Assembly: GCA_025201375.1 (NCBI GenBank)
Contig: JAIWZP010000017.1
Coordinates: forward strand, 248,001 to 312,000
DNA length: 64,000 nt
Source: Gongronella butleri
Taxonomy: Eukaryota; Mucoromycota; Mucoromycetes; Mucorales; Cunninghamellaceae
Reading direction: 5' to 3'
The notes under the pieces: generated by a model
Told to the model about the DNA's origin: nothing
Databases searched by the model: none
Seen by the model: the letters and a program-made list of their open reading frames with translations, nothing else
Translations under genes and position numbers: made by a program
In this document: piece after piece, positions 33,501-44,415 of the stretch
How positions within the stretch are numbered: the first letter of the stretch is position 1
Layout: every line of letters starts with the position of its first letter

Positions 33501-34752
33501 CAGTGTTGGGCATTGGCGTCTGATTTTGTGAGCTCCTCGGCCCTTTGGAACGCGGTGGTCCAGACGGGCGCATTGGATGTTGTGCCAGCATTCACTGGGG
33601 CCGGAGCCGATGTTTCGGTGGCCATGGACGAGGAAGAAGGCGATGATTTGCCGGACAAAAGACTGCGATCGTCAAACACTTGCGAATTGACGGCATGGCC
33701 CGGCTCCTTTTCGTCGCCAATGCGGTCCGCGGAGCCGGCACGGAGCCATCCGGTCAATGCACTGCCTCTGCGGCCAGTGGCGCCTTGGCTCATGTTGGTT
33801 TCTGCGCCACCCGACGATTGGATCGATGCATTGGCCGATGATTCGGCGGATTCCTTGATTATGGACGTGTCAGCGATCGTCTTTGACCCAGCGGCGGGTC
33901 CTTGGCCGGCGGCATGGGCTCCGGCGTGGCTCATAGTGGCATCGGATGCCGCCTCCTTGGAGCCCCAGAACCACGAGTGCGTTTCCTTGGTCGAAGAGGT
34001 GTCCATTTCATTCGAAAGGGCGTGTTTGGAAGAAGAAGAATTGTCCTTTGGCGAGGCATTCGAGTGCCAGAAGGAATTGGACGCGTTTTCTGGTTCCTTT
34101 TTAGGATGCCAAGGCTTGAAATCCGGTGAGGTTTCGTCCACGTTGGCGGGATGCAATGCGGTGCCTGCATGGCCGTGCTCGCAGCTGATGCGCTTGTCCC
34201 ATGCGGGTCTGTGCAGCTGCCCATTGGGGTCTTTGTGCCAGTGGTTCTCGTCGTGATCGGCAGAGGCATTCTTATTGGCATACAATGTGCGTGTCGCGCC
34301 ACTGGCATTCGCGTGGTCGCCTACAAGCGTCGCCTCTTTCAACATTTGCCCTTGCAACCCGTCCGCGACCTCCATGTCCTTGCGCGCCTGATTCAATTCG
34401 TACATGGCTCGCTCCAAATGCATCTCGGCTTCGCGTGTCTTGTCCATCGCCACATTCGCCTTGCCATGCGTGTCGTCGTGCGCGTGTTCTGCATAAAATT
34501 AGTATGAAATGGTGTGAATTCGTGTGAAATGAGTCAATTGGGCTGAATTCCAATTGTGTGGATGTTTTCTTTTCATCTCTTACGGTGCTGCTTGGCAAAC
34601 ATGGCGGCGCCTCCAAGCGCCAACACGCCACCAACAACCAAGGGCGCCGCGGCATTGCCAGCCCGATACTCTTGTTGCTGCTGCGGCATGCCACGCGGCG
34701 TCTGGCGGATCGACTTGACCGCCGAACTGATCATTCCAGATGTGCCTTTCAT
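30516..34752 (-). CDS. Trp-Trp amphipathic repeat (LEA-like) protein, 14 exons with a tandem exon array
   Basis: Exons: 34752-34584, 34488-33370, 33304-33140, 33077-32904, 32832-32680, 32617-32486, 32427-32329, 32255-32049, 31959-31828, 31753-31580, 31498-31400, 31329-31243, 31183-31097, 31027-30516, giving ~1102 aa. Exon 1 encodes a short basic segment and one hydrophobic stretch (PLVVGGVLALGGAAMFA), a possible anchor or mitochondrial-type leader. Exon 2 is a long Ser/Ala/His-rich region ending with the first repeat. Exons 3-13, and the start of exon 14, each encode one repeat opening with a variant of DKAKHWWQSTKKDAQ and continuing as a charged Ala-rich helix. Every internal intron is phase 1, so exons can be added or lost without a frameshift. 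The composition resembles group-3 LEA or apolipoprotein-like helices that coat membranes or protect against desiccation; this is inference. I know no named family for it. Confidence 0.8.
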
Positions 34753-35114
34753 GGTTAATAGAAAAAAATTGGATGAAAAAAAATATACAGCTATGGATCA
34801 GAAAGGATGCCAAAAAATAAGGCAAAAAAAAAAAAAGTGCAGAAAATTGTGCGACATGGGTCTGCATGAATTTTCATAGCAATGCGAGATGCATGTGGAC
34901 TCCGCCAATGGCTAGGTTGTGGGCCGATTGCACATCCGCCGACCTCGAGACACGCGATTCGCAAAATCGATGGGAAAATTCATTATATTTTTTTTTTCAA
35001 AAAGTAAAACGAAAGAAAATATGTACAACAATTGGGCCTGGTATCGAATCTAAAGAGACTAGTGTGTTTTAAAACGCGTTCCGCGGGGAATGGGGAGCAA
35101 TCTTGGTTGTTGCA
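34753..35114. other. Spacer: promoter of the repeat protein and 3' end of the O-fucosyltransferase-like gene
   Basis: 362 bp, AT-rich with several A runs. No convincing TATA box in minus orientation and no other gene. Confidence 0.5.
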
Positions 35115-36928
35115 CTACAGCGCCGCACTTGTGTCAGATGGACCCGACGATGCAGCAGCATTGGCGGCCGCCGCCTTGCGCTGCCAACCCATAAAACGCG
35201 TCAGTGGCGTCTGGGGAACCTCAAAGAACGAGTAGCCTTTTTTTTTTCAAGAAAAAAAAGGAGTGTTTAGTGTCATTTCCCAACTCTTTTCCCCCTTTTG
35301 CTCTCTCTCGCTCTTTACCTTGGCCGGCGACGAGAATGTCGAGCATTGGCTCGAGCAATTGGACATAATCGACGTACGGATCCGTGAATTCTGGCTGGTG
35401 GGGGATCCACGTGTTCATGTCAATGACGCCCCAGCGCTTCATGTCGTCTTTTGTGAAGAGGCAGGGGAAAAAGTCGAGGAGCGGGCGATAAATGTCGGGT
35501 CGTGTGATGGGCGAGGCGATATGGTCGTTGACCAAGTAATAAATTGGGTAGCGCAGCTCGATTTGGCGGTAGTTGATGCAGGCGTTGAGCAATTCCTGCC
35601 TATCGTCTGGTGTGTGCGTGGTTAAATGGCGCTGCTTGGCCAGGACGGTGGCCAACGGGGTATCTTTTTGCACGGGCATGGCGGCCGAGAAGGCCTGGTT
35701 GATGGGGATGTCGCCAAAGACTTCCATGACAATGGCATCGACGATCTTTTTCTGCATCATCGGGTCCAATTCGTCAATGCTCGTGACATTGCTGGCAACA
35801 CGCGCATCGGCCGCCACCACGCGGCCTACATTGAGCCGCAGGCTGCTAAAGGCATTGACCCCGCCAAGCGTCTTGACCATGGCATACGCGTCGTACGTCA
35901 GCGGTGCAAGCTGGTTGGGCGTGACAAACAAATGATGGCTCAACGCGCGTCGAAGCGCCATTTGCTCCTTGCTTGCCGGCAATGGATACCGCGGCGTCGA
36001 CGACAAGGCGCCCAGCTGCAGATATTGCCTGTCGTGCACCTTGGACCACTGAGAAGGCGACAACACGTTGCGCAGTGGAGCCAAAAACTTCTTTTGCTGC
36101 CCATTGGTCAACGCGATAGCCGCCCCAGCACCTGCACCTCCTCCAACATTGGGCTGTTGCTTCAAGGCAGCGAAGCGGCGCAATGAATCGGACCACGATG
36201 TCGTGGTGGTGGTGGAAACTGGGTGAGACTGTTTATCAGATGGGCCAAGTAATGTCGTGTTTTCCGCGTACGTCATGACGTCGACGACCACGACATCTTC
36301 AATGACATCATTGACGCCCGAAGTTGATTCGTGCACGCCCCAGCCATGGCCCTGTGTCCGCTCCAGAATAATGACGTCGAATTCATCCGCAATCGCCTGC
36401 AAATCGAAAAAAGTCGACCAAGGCACCTCTGCCCAATTTGGGCAATCGTTCGTGTCATGCGCTCCTGCGCACCTCGCCTGATCTTGTGACTCGTACGCGG
36501 CCGCTAGATCTGGGAAGGGCTGCCAAGCCAACGGATGGCCTAAACGCAGCTGAGGTGCAATCACTACTCGGTTCAGCTCTTTGCCAAGACGCACCGCATT
36601 CCTAAACGCTTCGTGTTGGTCTGTAAACTCGCTAAACAAGTAAAAAAAAAATCGGGCGTGAGTCGCAATTCTTTCCCAAAATACACGCAAAAGAGCGAAA
36701 CTTGGCTGTTTACCCGTGAGGCAGCCAAGACAGGTACTTTGTCGCATAGGTCGATGGTGCTGGTGCTGTTGGTGGAGGTGACTTTGGTTTGCCATGGCGT
36801 GGTGCCGTCTGCACGTTGGCGTGGAGTGTACGGTCTTGAGAAAAGAACGACGGCAGCACGGACACGGACAAAAATACAAAGACAAGGACGAGCAGCAGAT
36901 AGTAAATAAGCCTGTTGAGTCTCGTCAT
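35115..36928 (-). CDS. O-fucosyltransferase-like type II membrane protein (3 exons)
   Basis: Exons 36928-36714, 36631-35319 and 35236-35115 give 549 aa. The first ~30 residues are a basic start plus one hydrophobic segment (LIYYLLLVLVFVFLSVSVL), a type II signal anchor. The catalytic-like region opens with the block typical of fungal GDP-fucose O-fucosyltransferase-like proteins (KYLSWLPHGEFTDQHEAF, then RVVIAPQLRLG). The C-terminal part (VDYVQLLEPMLDILVAG, then FFEVPQTPLTRF) also fits. It is expected in the ER or Golgi lumen. Donor and acceptor sugars cannot be read, and the GDP-fucose motif HxRRxD was not recognised, so activity is uncertain. The start is the only ATG giving the anchor. Confidence 0.72.
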
Positions 36929-38256
36929 GGTGGATACACAACCAAAAAAGAAAAGAAAAGGCAAGAACAGAACAAGAGAAGAAAAAAAAAAAGGGGGGGG
37001 AAACGAACAAAAAAAAAAAAAAAAAAAAAGGAAAAAGGAAAGAGAAACAAGCAATGGAACAGCGGGAGTGGGTATGCCGCCAATCAGGAAAGGATCACTT
37101 TTTTGTTCTTGCCAAACACACTTGTCGCCTCCCTTTTGCGTCAACATTAAAAACAAAAAAGGGTCTCCTTTTGCATGAAACAAAATAATAATAACGTTTT
37201 CTCCCCACTTTCTCTTCATTCCCCCCTTCCCCCCTTCCCTCCCTCCCCTTGGCCTCCTTGTCAACATTTCAGCCCTGCAGAAATACAGAATCGCTGGTCG
37301 AGTTGTCGGTCTCTCGTCACACAAGATTCCCATGCTCAGCCAGAAAAAAAAATAGAAAACAATGGGCCATGCATGGCTCGCTGATGCAGCACAACAATGG
37401 GACAACGCTGCTAGTGCGTGAATGGCTCTCGCGTTTCTTACGCGTGTCACACCGCGCGGCCCGTGAATGCCATGAGGAAAAAAAAAAGAATCCAAGGAGG
37501 CAAAGTATGCCAAATTGACGCCAGCCTTAAATGGCTCTGTGGCACACGGTAATGAACAAAAGTAGGCACTTGACAGCCCGCGTTCAAGGGGTCGCAGTTG
37601 TCAAAATGACGTCGAAAACAGGCCAGCAGAAACGCGTAATAAAGCCGCCCAATTCTTGCTAATTCTTCGATTTTTGAGAAGGCTTCGCATGCTTTTCCCG
37701 TTAGACGATTGACTTCGTCGCACACAACGTCAGCACGCTCGATGTCGCGCTTTTTACTTCAAATCTGTGTCTTGCGTCCATGGCGCGCGTCTTTGTGGAT
37801 CAAGAAAATGTTTTATGCTTTTACATTATCATTTCACAATCCTGTGACGCTACAGTATGACTGTGTTTAGCGCACATAGAAGATTTGGAGCAGTGTTACT
37901 GTATTTTCTTCATGGCTGAGACTGTTTGCAGCTTCTCTGCGCGCAACCAATGCTTTTATTTCTTCAAAAATGCATTTTTCTTGATCCACAACACTGATTC
38001 GATTCCGTGATCCTATGATATACTCGTGGACTTCTTAAATCTTGTGAGGGCGTTGATGCTAGAGTTTTGGGGGCATGGCCTCCATTTGAAAAAGCAATCG
38101 GTTAACCAGCAGTGCTCCAGCAAATGAACGAAAACTCGATTATTTTCATTATTTTGTGATTTTTCGTACAAAATAATGTGTTGGGACTCGTCCGTGTTGC
38201 TGTAATAAGCTCAATGGACAGAACCTGACGCGTGCTTTCACGTCAAAGCCTGAAGC

Positions 38257-38710
38257 GTCGCGCTACACTGCACAAAAACGTGCACATTTACCTTTTAGAC
38301 ACCAAAGAGCGCGTTTTTCAGACTTCACCGGCCTGCTGTGCTTCCAGAAATTTTTTACAGTCCACCTGCCCGCGGATGAAAATTGCGTCACGGTACGAAC
38401 CACAGCTCAGTGTTCGCGCCGGGTCAGCGCGATTTTTTTGAGCCTGCAAATTCCAAAAGCGCCAAATTTGACCTATTTTGCATTCACCTTGCCATCTGCT
38501 TGGCCGACCCCGGTCGAAAGCAGCTGGGTGCGGCCGTATGCGCGCATTTTCCCCGTGCAATTCACCGTTCAAGGTTGATCTACTGTAAAAGAGCTCATTG
38601 CTTGTCATTGAGCAGACGGACCCCACCTCTTTTTGGCATTTCTCGTGCTTTACCATGCTATAATTGCCTTTGTGCAAGTCTGATGCATTTCTAGAAACCT
38701 GATTTTCCAT
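38257..38710. repeat. Degenerate dispersed repeat, blocks A and E-tail
   Basis: Block A: CACTGCACAAAAAC, GTTTTTCAGACTT, CTTCCAGAAATTTTTTACAG, shared with 7680-7920 and 49200-49390. The E tail (GAGCAGACGGACCCC, CTCGTGCTTT) follows directly, an order not seen at the other copies. Confidence 0.65.
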
Positions 38711-39043
38711 TAGTTGCTTTCATATCATATCATCACGCCACCATGAATTTTTGGTTTGTGCATGGCGCGCGATTACAGTATCATAAAATTATAGTCACGT
38801 TTCACTCGCACGTTTCCACGTTGCGACGCACCTCGAGGGGCTTGCAACTTTGATTGCGCTCGTGAACGTTGATTTTCGCTTTAAAATGACCATCTATAGA
38901 GCTTCTCGAGAAGAGCTTATTCAAGCATCTCTATATTTTGATGAGACAGAAAGCAAATGATGTCAAATTTTCTCGAACATCGGACCGTCGGAACGTCCAC
39001 AATCTTGAATTTGCTGCGATTTGGCTCTTTGATCGCATTGCCC

Positions 39044-39046
<3 letters not shown>

Positions 39047-39110
<64 letters not shown>
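39047..39110 (+). repeat. T64 homopolymer in intergenic DNA
   Basis: 64 T in a row, the longest run outside an intron in the window. Confidence 0.9.
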
Positions 39111-39112
<2 letters not shown>

Positions 39113-39519
39113 ATCGATGCGCGTACAATCTGCTGTGGACGTGATAGGCATCTCATTGTCGCGTGTGGAGCAAAAAAAAAAACATGGAAATCGTTTAGGA
39201 TCGGCGAGGATTTGCAAAAACGACGCGGGTGCACTTTGTAGTGTTGATTTTAACAATGAGTGCAAAGTCTTTGTGTGGTGTCCGTCTTTTTTTTTTTTTA
39301 CGCGCCGCGGCCGAAAAAGGCAATCGGGTACTCTCGGCTGGCTCAGGGCAACAAAGAGGAGCTGGATACACGTGAAAAAAGTTTAAAAGATGGACCAGAT
39401 GGATTTATTGGGTAATCGACGCGTAAAAAGGAAGTTTTATCATATTATACAAAGCAAGCATCTAAATGTGTATACAAGGTTGGGGGTGCTGCAAAAAAAA
39501 AAGGGGAAAGAAAAGAAAT

Positions 39520-40700
39520 CTATTGCTCATCGGGCATGAAGATGCTCTCGATGATGATGCCGGTGACCTGGTAGGGGTCAATGTTAGAAGCGGGGCGGCG
39601 GTCCTCAAAGTAGCCCTTGCCCTCCTTGCCGACGTGGCGGGGGATACGGATGGAGGCACCACGATTGGCAACGCCATAGCTGAACTCGTCGATCTTGCCG
39701 GTTTCGTGGCGACCGGTGAGGCGCTGGTCATTGTCCTCGCCATAGACGGCGATGTGCTCGGCGTGGCGCTTGCCAATCTTGTTGATGGCCTTCTCAATCT
39801 CGGCGAGACCGCCCTCCTCGCGCATGGCCAAGGTGGAGACGTTGGTGTGGCAGCCGGCGCCATTCCAGTCACCCTTGACGGGCTTGGGGTGGATGGTGAC
39901 AACGATGCCAAAGTCCTCAGAGACGCGCTCCAACAGGTAGCGGGACATCCAGAGCTGGTCGCCCATCTCAATGCCTTCGCAGGGGCCGACTTGGTATTCG
40001 AATTGGCCAGGGGCCACCTCGGCGTTCACGCCAGAGATGTTGATGCCGGCAAACAAACAGGCACGGTAGTGGGCCTCGACAATGTCACGGCCAAAGATCT
40101 TGCCCGCGCCAACACCGCAGTAGTACTTGCCCTGGGGCTCGGGGAAACCGTGCTTAGGCCAGCCATAGGGCTTGGCGGTCTCGGGGTCAATGAACATGTA
40201 CTCTTGCTCAATGCCGAACCAGGGCACTTGGTCGGCGTGAGCATCCATCTGCTGCTTGCACGCGTGGCGGTGGTTGGTCTTGTGGGGAGTACCATCGGGG
40301 TTGTACGTGGCGCAAAGGACCAACTATTTAAAAAAAATCAAAAAAAGATGAGTGCCACGCTCAATTCCACATTTACCCTCCCAATGCCACGTCCAATTGG
40401 GGTTCCTTTTTTTTTTTTGCAATTGCTTACCTTGTTGTCACCACCGCGGAAGGGGTCATTGTACAGGGCAACGGGCTGGATCAAGACATCAGAGTCATGG
40501 CCTTCGGCTTGGTTGGTGCTGCTGCCATCAAAGTTCCACTCGGGCAAGTCAGCGGCCGTGGTGGGCACCTTGTTGACAGTGCGGGTCTTGGAGCGCACAT
40601 TGTTGTTGCCATCGATCCACACGTACTCGACCTGGACCTTGCCGTGCTGCTCGAGCGACAGGTATTTACCAAGGATGCTGTTGTTGGAGACGACCGACAT
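39520..40700 (-). CDS. GLN1: Glutamine synthetase, eukaryotic GSII (2 exons)
   Basis: Exons 40700-40431 and 40323-39520 give 357 aa, the standard length of fungal cytosolic glutamine synthetase. It joins glutamate and ammonia using ATP. Signatures: WNFDGSST (beta-grasp domain), EQEYMF (metal-binding Glu), [10 protein letters not shown](F)[12 protein letters not shown] and SIRIPR with the substrate-binding Arg. It ends FMPDEQ. The active protein is a decamer. Codon use is strongly biased to C/G-ending common codons, as expected for a highly expressed gene. The promoter has a TATA box and two GATAAG sites. The neighbouring NRPS-like reductase is on the same strand but functionally separate as far as sequence shows. 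Confidence 0.98.
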
Positions 40701-40787
40701 GGTTGTTTTTGTGTGTAGAGGAGGGGGTAGAGAGTGGAAACAAAAGAAGAATGGAGAAATGGGATTTCTTTTTCCAAAGATCCCTTG

Positions 40788-40795
40788 TATTTATA
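40788..40795 (-). promoter_or_regulatory. TATA box of glutamine synthetase
   Basis: On the minus strand the sequence reads TATAAATA, 88 bp upstream of the glutamine synthetase ATG. Confidence 0.7.
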
Positions 40796-40844
40796 CGGGT
40801 TTGGCATTTGTGGGGGACAAGGTGCCCTGGCTGGTCTTCATATC

Positions 40845-40850
40845 CTTATC
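40845..40850 (-). promoter_or_regulatory. GATAAG site upstream of glutamine synthetase
   Basis: GATAAG on the minus strand, about 50 bp upstream of the TATA box. Fungal nitrogen GATA factors (AreA/Nit2/Gln3 type) bind HGATAR and commonly control glutamine synthetase. Confidence 0.45.
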
Positions 40851-40887
40851 ATGGCCAAACCCAGCGTAGCGCGCATCTTTGCTTACG

Positions 40888-40893
40888 CTTATC
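40888..40893 (-). promoter_or_regulatory. Second GATAAG site upstream of glutamine synthetase
   Basis: A second GATAAG in the same orientation, 43 bp from the first. Paired GATA sites are typical of nitrogen-controlled promoters. Confidence 0.45.
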
Positions 40894-40900
40894 TCGATGT

Positions 40901-42036
40901 GTCACTTTCCAAATTTGGACCATATAATAGAAGAGTAGAAATCAGCTCATATGGCAGCAACTTGGATCATGGCGACCGACAAAAAAAAAGTGCTAGCAGT
41001 GGGTCAATTCACTTAAAAGTAGGAAAATGGTGGGTCAATTGATGTCATTTTTTGCTTTTGGTGCTGCTGCTTAGCAACGTGCCTTTTAGGACCAGCGTGT
41101 TTGTCGTGCCTCGCTCCTTTTTTTTTTTTTTTTGTTGTATGATCTTGGAACACACATTGTCACCGCGGAGTTGTCCCAAAAGGAATATCGTTCGCTTGTA
41201 ATCGTATCTGCGGGCAAGCGCTCTTTCAGTGATCGGAACAGCAGCCCTTTTGATTGGCGGAGATATCGAACATGGCCTAAAAACAGAAATACCCAAGCGC
41301 ACCATTCACAAGCGGGTGCACAAAAGTAAAAAAAAAAAAAAAAAAAAAAGAGCCACAGAGGGCCCGAGAGAGCGTGTGCTGCAGGCTTGTCATGGCATGA
41401 TTATCTTTCATCGCAATCGAGATGGCCCTGTTTATCTTTTCGCTGATGATCTTGTGCCAATGAATGGGCACAGCGTAGCGCGCCTTGCAGATCATCGTGT
41501 CACTCGTTTCTATGCGCACATCTTTTACTCGTTTGCAAAGATGCAAAGATGCATCACGTAAAAAAATAAAATAAAAAAAAACGCGTCGTCCCGCGGCCTT
41601 ATCGCTCACGGCCCCTCTCGTCGGTACAAGGGGGATTACAAGATGCAATTGCTCCGTCCGTCGGGATTTGAGCTGGCTCAATTGTCCCCAAAGTTGATGA
41701 TCATCATGTGCTATCATAATGGCCATCGCGATTCCAATTTTGATTTACCAAATGCACCCTTTTCACGGCCCAAGTGCATCTTGCTGCCTTTGACACGCTG
41801 CTGAATGAGGGAAATCATTTTAATTCATGCGATCAAAAAAAAAAAAAAAAAAAGAGGCAATGCGCGCGTGTGCACGTGTGCTCACACCAATTGCCTGTGT
41901 GTTGGGGGTGGGGGGCCATCAGATCGGCAGCAATTGTGCGGCAATTAAGCTCAATCACACCCCTTTTTTTCATTTTTTATGGTTCACGGCTTATAGATGA
42001 CTGCCATTCCTTTTTTATTATTGATGCATTTGGCAA
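40901..42036. other. Intergenic region upstream of glutamine synthetase
   Basis: About 1.1 kb between the glutamine synthetase promoter and the 3' end of the reductase gene. It holds several poly-A/T runs and no coding signal. The word GCGTAGCGCGC occurs both at about 40864 and at about 41472, followed each time by a GTGTCACT, suggesting a short duplicated promoter segment. Confidence 0.5.
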
Positions 42037-42509
42037 CTAAAAGATCTTTGCGCTGACGCGTCGCCATTGTTCAATGTACTTGGCAAAGAGGGCCTTGTCG
42101 TTGACGGCAGGCGCGCTTTGCAAGTCACGTGCAGTGAGAAGCGTGCGTGTTGTGTCCCACACGGGCATGTTTAGGTCGCCCGTGGAAGACAATGAGGCTT
42201 CATAAAAGGACATCAGGCGGTACGCGGGGTTTGTCTCGTCGTGTGCGAGTGCATCGATCCATTCAGGCATGGGGACCGTGTCGAATTCAAGCCCACAGTC
42301 GCGTAGCGTCGCGAGAATCGCCCGCCACGTGGTCATGTGCGGGTTCACAATATGAAATGGACCGGCAAAGTGCTTTTCGCCCGAATTGGGCGGTGTCGGC
42401 GGTCGAATGATTGCCTGATGCCATTGCGCAAGCATCACGTCGTTGATGCTGCGCGCCGCATAGTCCACAGGAAGCCAGTCAATGATCAAGTCCAAATCAG
42501 GCATCTTTT

Positions 42510-42562
<53 letters not shown>

Positions 42563-44383
42563 AGTTGAGTTCTTTGTTGTTGTCTACGCGCGTTTTTTTT
42601 TCTTTTCTTTTTTTTTTTTTTTTGACCACTTTCTTACCTTGTGCATGATGCCTGCACCGCCGACGATCATGAGAGGGTATTGCTCATCGTAATTCCAAAC
42701 GCCATGGACGGTGTCGCCGGTGATTTGGCCGACGCGCTCGACAAAGACGGGCATTTGCTTTTTCTGGGCTAGGAATTGGAAGAGGCGCTCGACAATGTAC
42801 TTTGACTGTGCGTACCCCATGGGCATGGTGCTGTCGCGAGGATTTTCCGGCAATGGTTCCTCGGGGATCAAGGGGTACTTGCCATCGGCGGTGGTCAAAT
42901 TGGCATCCCAATTGGCGGTGGCACTGACACTGCTGAGCGTGTGCACGTGCATGGCGGGCTTGTCGGGTCCGCGGTAAGCGAATTTGAGCAAATTGTACAT
43001 GCCGCGCAGAGTCGCGCGGTCAAAATGGTCAATTCCTTGATTGAAATCGAGGAGCCACGCGCAATGTAGGATGATGCTGACGTTAGCCTTGATTTCGCTG
43101 AATTGCGCGTCGCTGAGCCCGAGTCGCTCGTCATCCAAATTCATGACGAGTGGAATCACGGTGTTTGCCGCCAAACACGCTTGCAAGAGGCCGACATCCA
43201 ATTGGCGCTCGTGGAAGGTGCGCACGAGCCGCTCTTTTGCGTCTTCCGGCGTTTTTGCGCGGATCAGGCAATACACGGTGGTCGTCTTGTTGCGCAACAG
43301 CAGATCTTGCAAGGCAAACGAACCAATGGACCCCGTGACGCCAGAAACCATGTACACCGCGGCGTGACCATGGCTGTATGTCGTGTTCACCGTGTCAAAG
43401 TCGCGGTCGGCACGCGCCAGATACTGCTCCGTCAGCTCCTTTGTGCGTTCGAAGCCATCGGCATCGTTAATGGCCGCGTCAGTACCTGCTAAAAGGGCCT
43501 TGGCCAGCGAGTCCACGCTTGGGTGCTGGTACACAAAGTTGTGAGGCACCCTGTCGAACCAGGCAAGCATCTTGTGGCGCAATTGCGTCGCCAGCAGGGA
43601 GTTGAGACCCAAATCAAACAGAGAGGCTGACAAATTCTCGTTGATCAACGATTCGGGCACTTCCATGACATCTGCAGCAGCATGCACGAGGCACGTGGTC
43701 AACTGCGCTTCTGTCATCGCCTAGGATAAAATAATAAATGTGAGTGTTGTTGGTGGAAAATGTCTTTGATTGGTCTTTTGTTATACCTTGCCGTCAAGTC
43801 TCGTTTCATCCGAGCGGTCCGCGCCGCCTTCACCCAGGAACGCGTCGTAAATTCGGTCAATGACATCCTTGTATTCCGCAATGACGCGCTTGCGGATGGC
43901 CGTGCCTGAAATGCACAAAAAAATCCAGAAAAAAAAAGATTAAAGCTCGCCAGACGTGTGTTTTTTTTTGGGGGGGTTTACCCTTGTCGGTCTTTGGCAT
44001 CTGCTTGTCTGGCGGAAGGATATACACCAATTGCTTGAGAATCTTTGCAAAATTAGGCGCATCCTTGTTGGCGTCGTTGATGGCCTCTTGAACTATGCAT
44101 TTATAAAAAAAATCAGCAATTGACGCGACTCGCTTCGGACTCTCACTGATTCTTATGTTACCTTGATGCTTGATTTCTGCTGGTGAGAGCTTGTTAGCCA
44201 CGCTGTAATCCAGCTCAATCAGTGCAAAGGAAGCTGGACGGCCGGAACCACCCACGATAGCCTCGGAAATGATGTGATGGGTGCGCAACGTGGCTTCCAT
44301 GGGCAGAGGATTGGTCTTTTCGCCATTGGCACTGACAAAAAAAGAATAGAAGAAAAGAAAGATGAGTTGTTTATGTAGCGTTT

Positions 44384-44415
<32 letters not shown>

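Larger units (their letters stand above)
36929..39519. other. Gene-poor region 3
   Basis: 2.6 kb between the O-fucosyltransferase-like gene and glutamine synthetase. The 36929-37500 part is purine/pyrimidine-biased promoter sequence. Past 37500 it is AT-rich with dispersed repeat blocks (A at about 38257-38520, the E tail at about 38570-38710) and a T64 run. No credible gene was seen. Confidence 0.65.

Noticed and set aside
36710..37513. Minus-strand ORF of 267 codons upstream of the O-fucosyltransferase start
   Set aside because: Only its last third is the real first exon. The upstream part is poly-Phe/Ser from pyrimidine tracts, so the start was placed at 36928.
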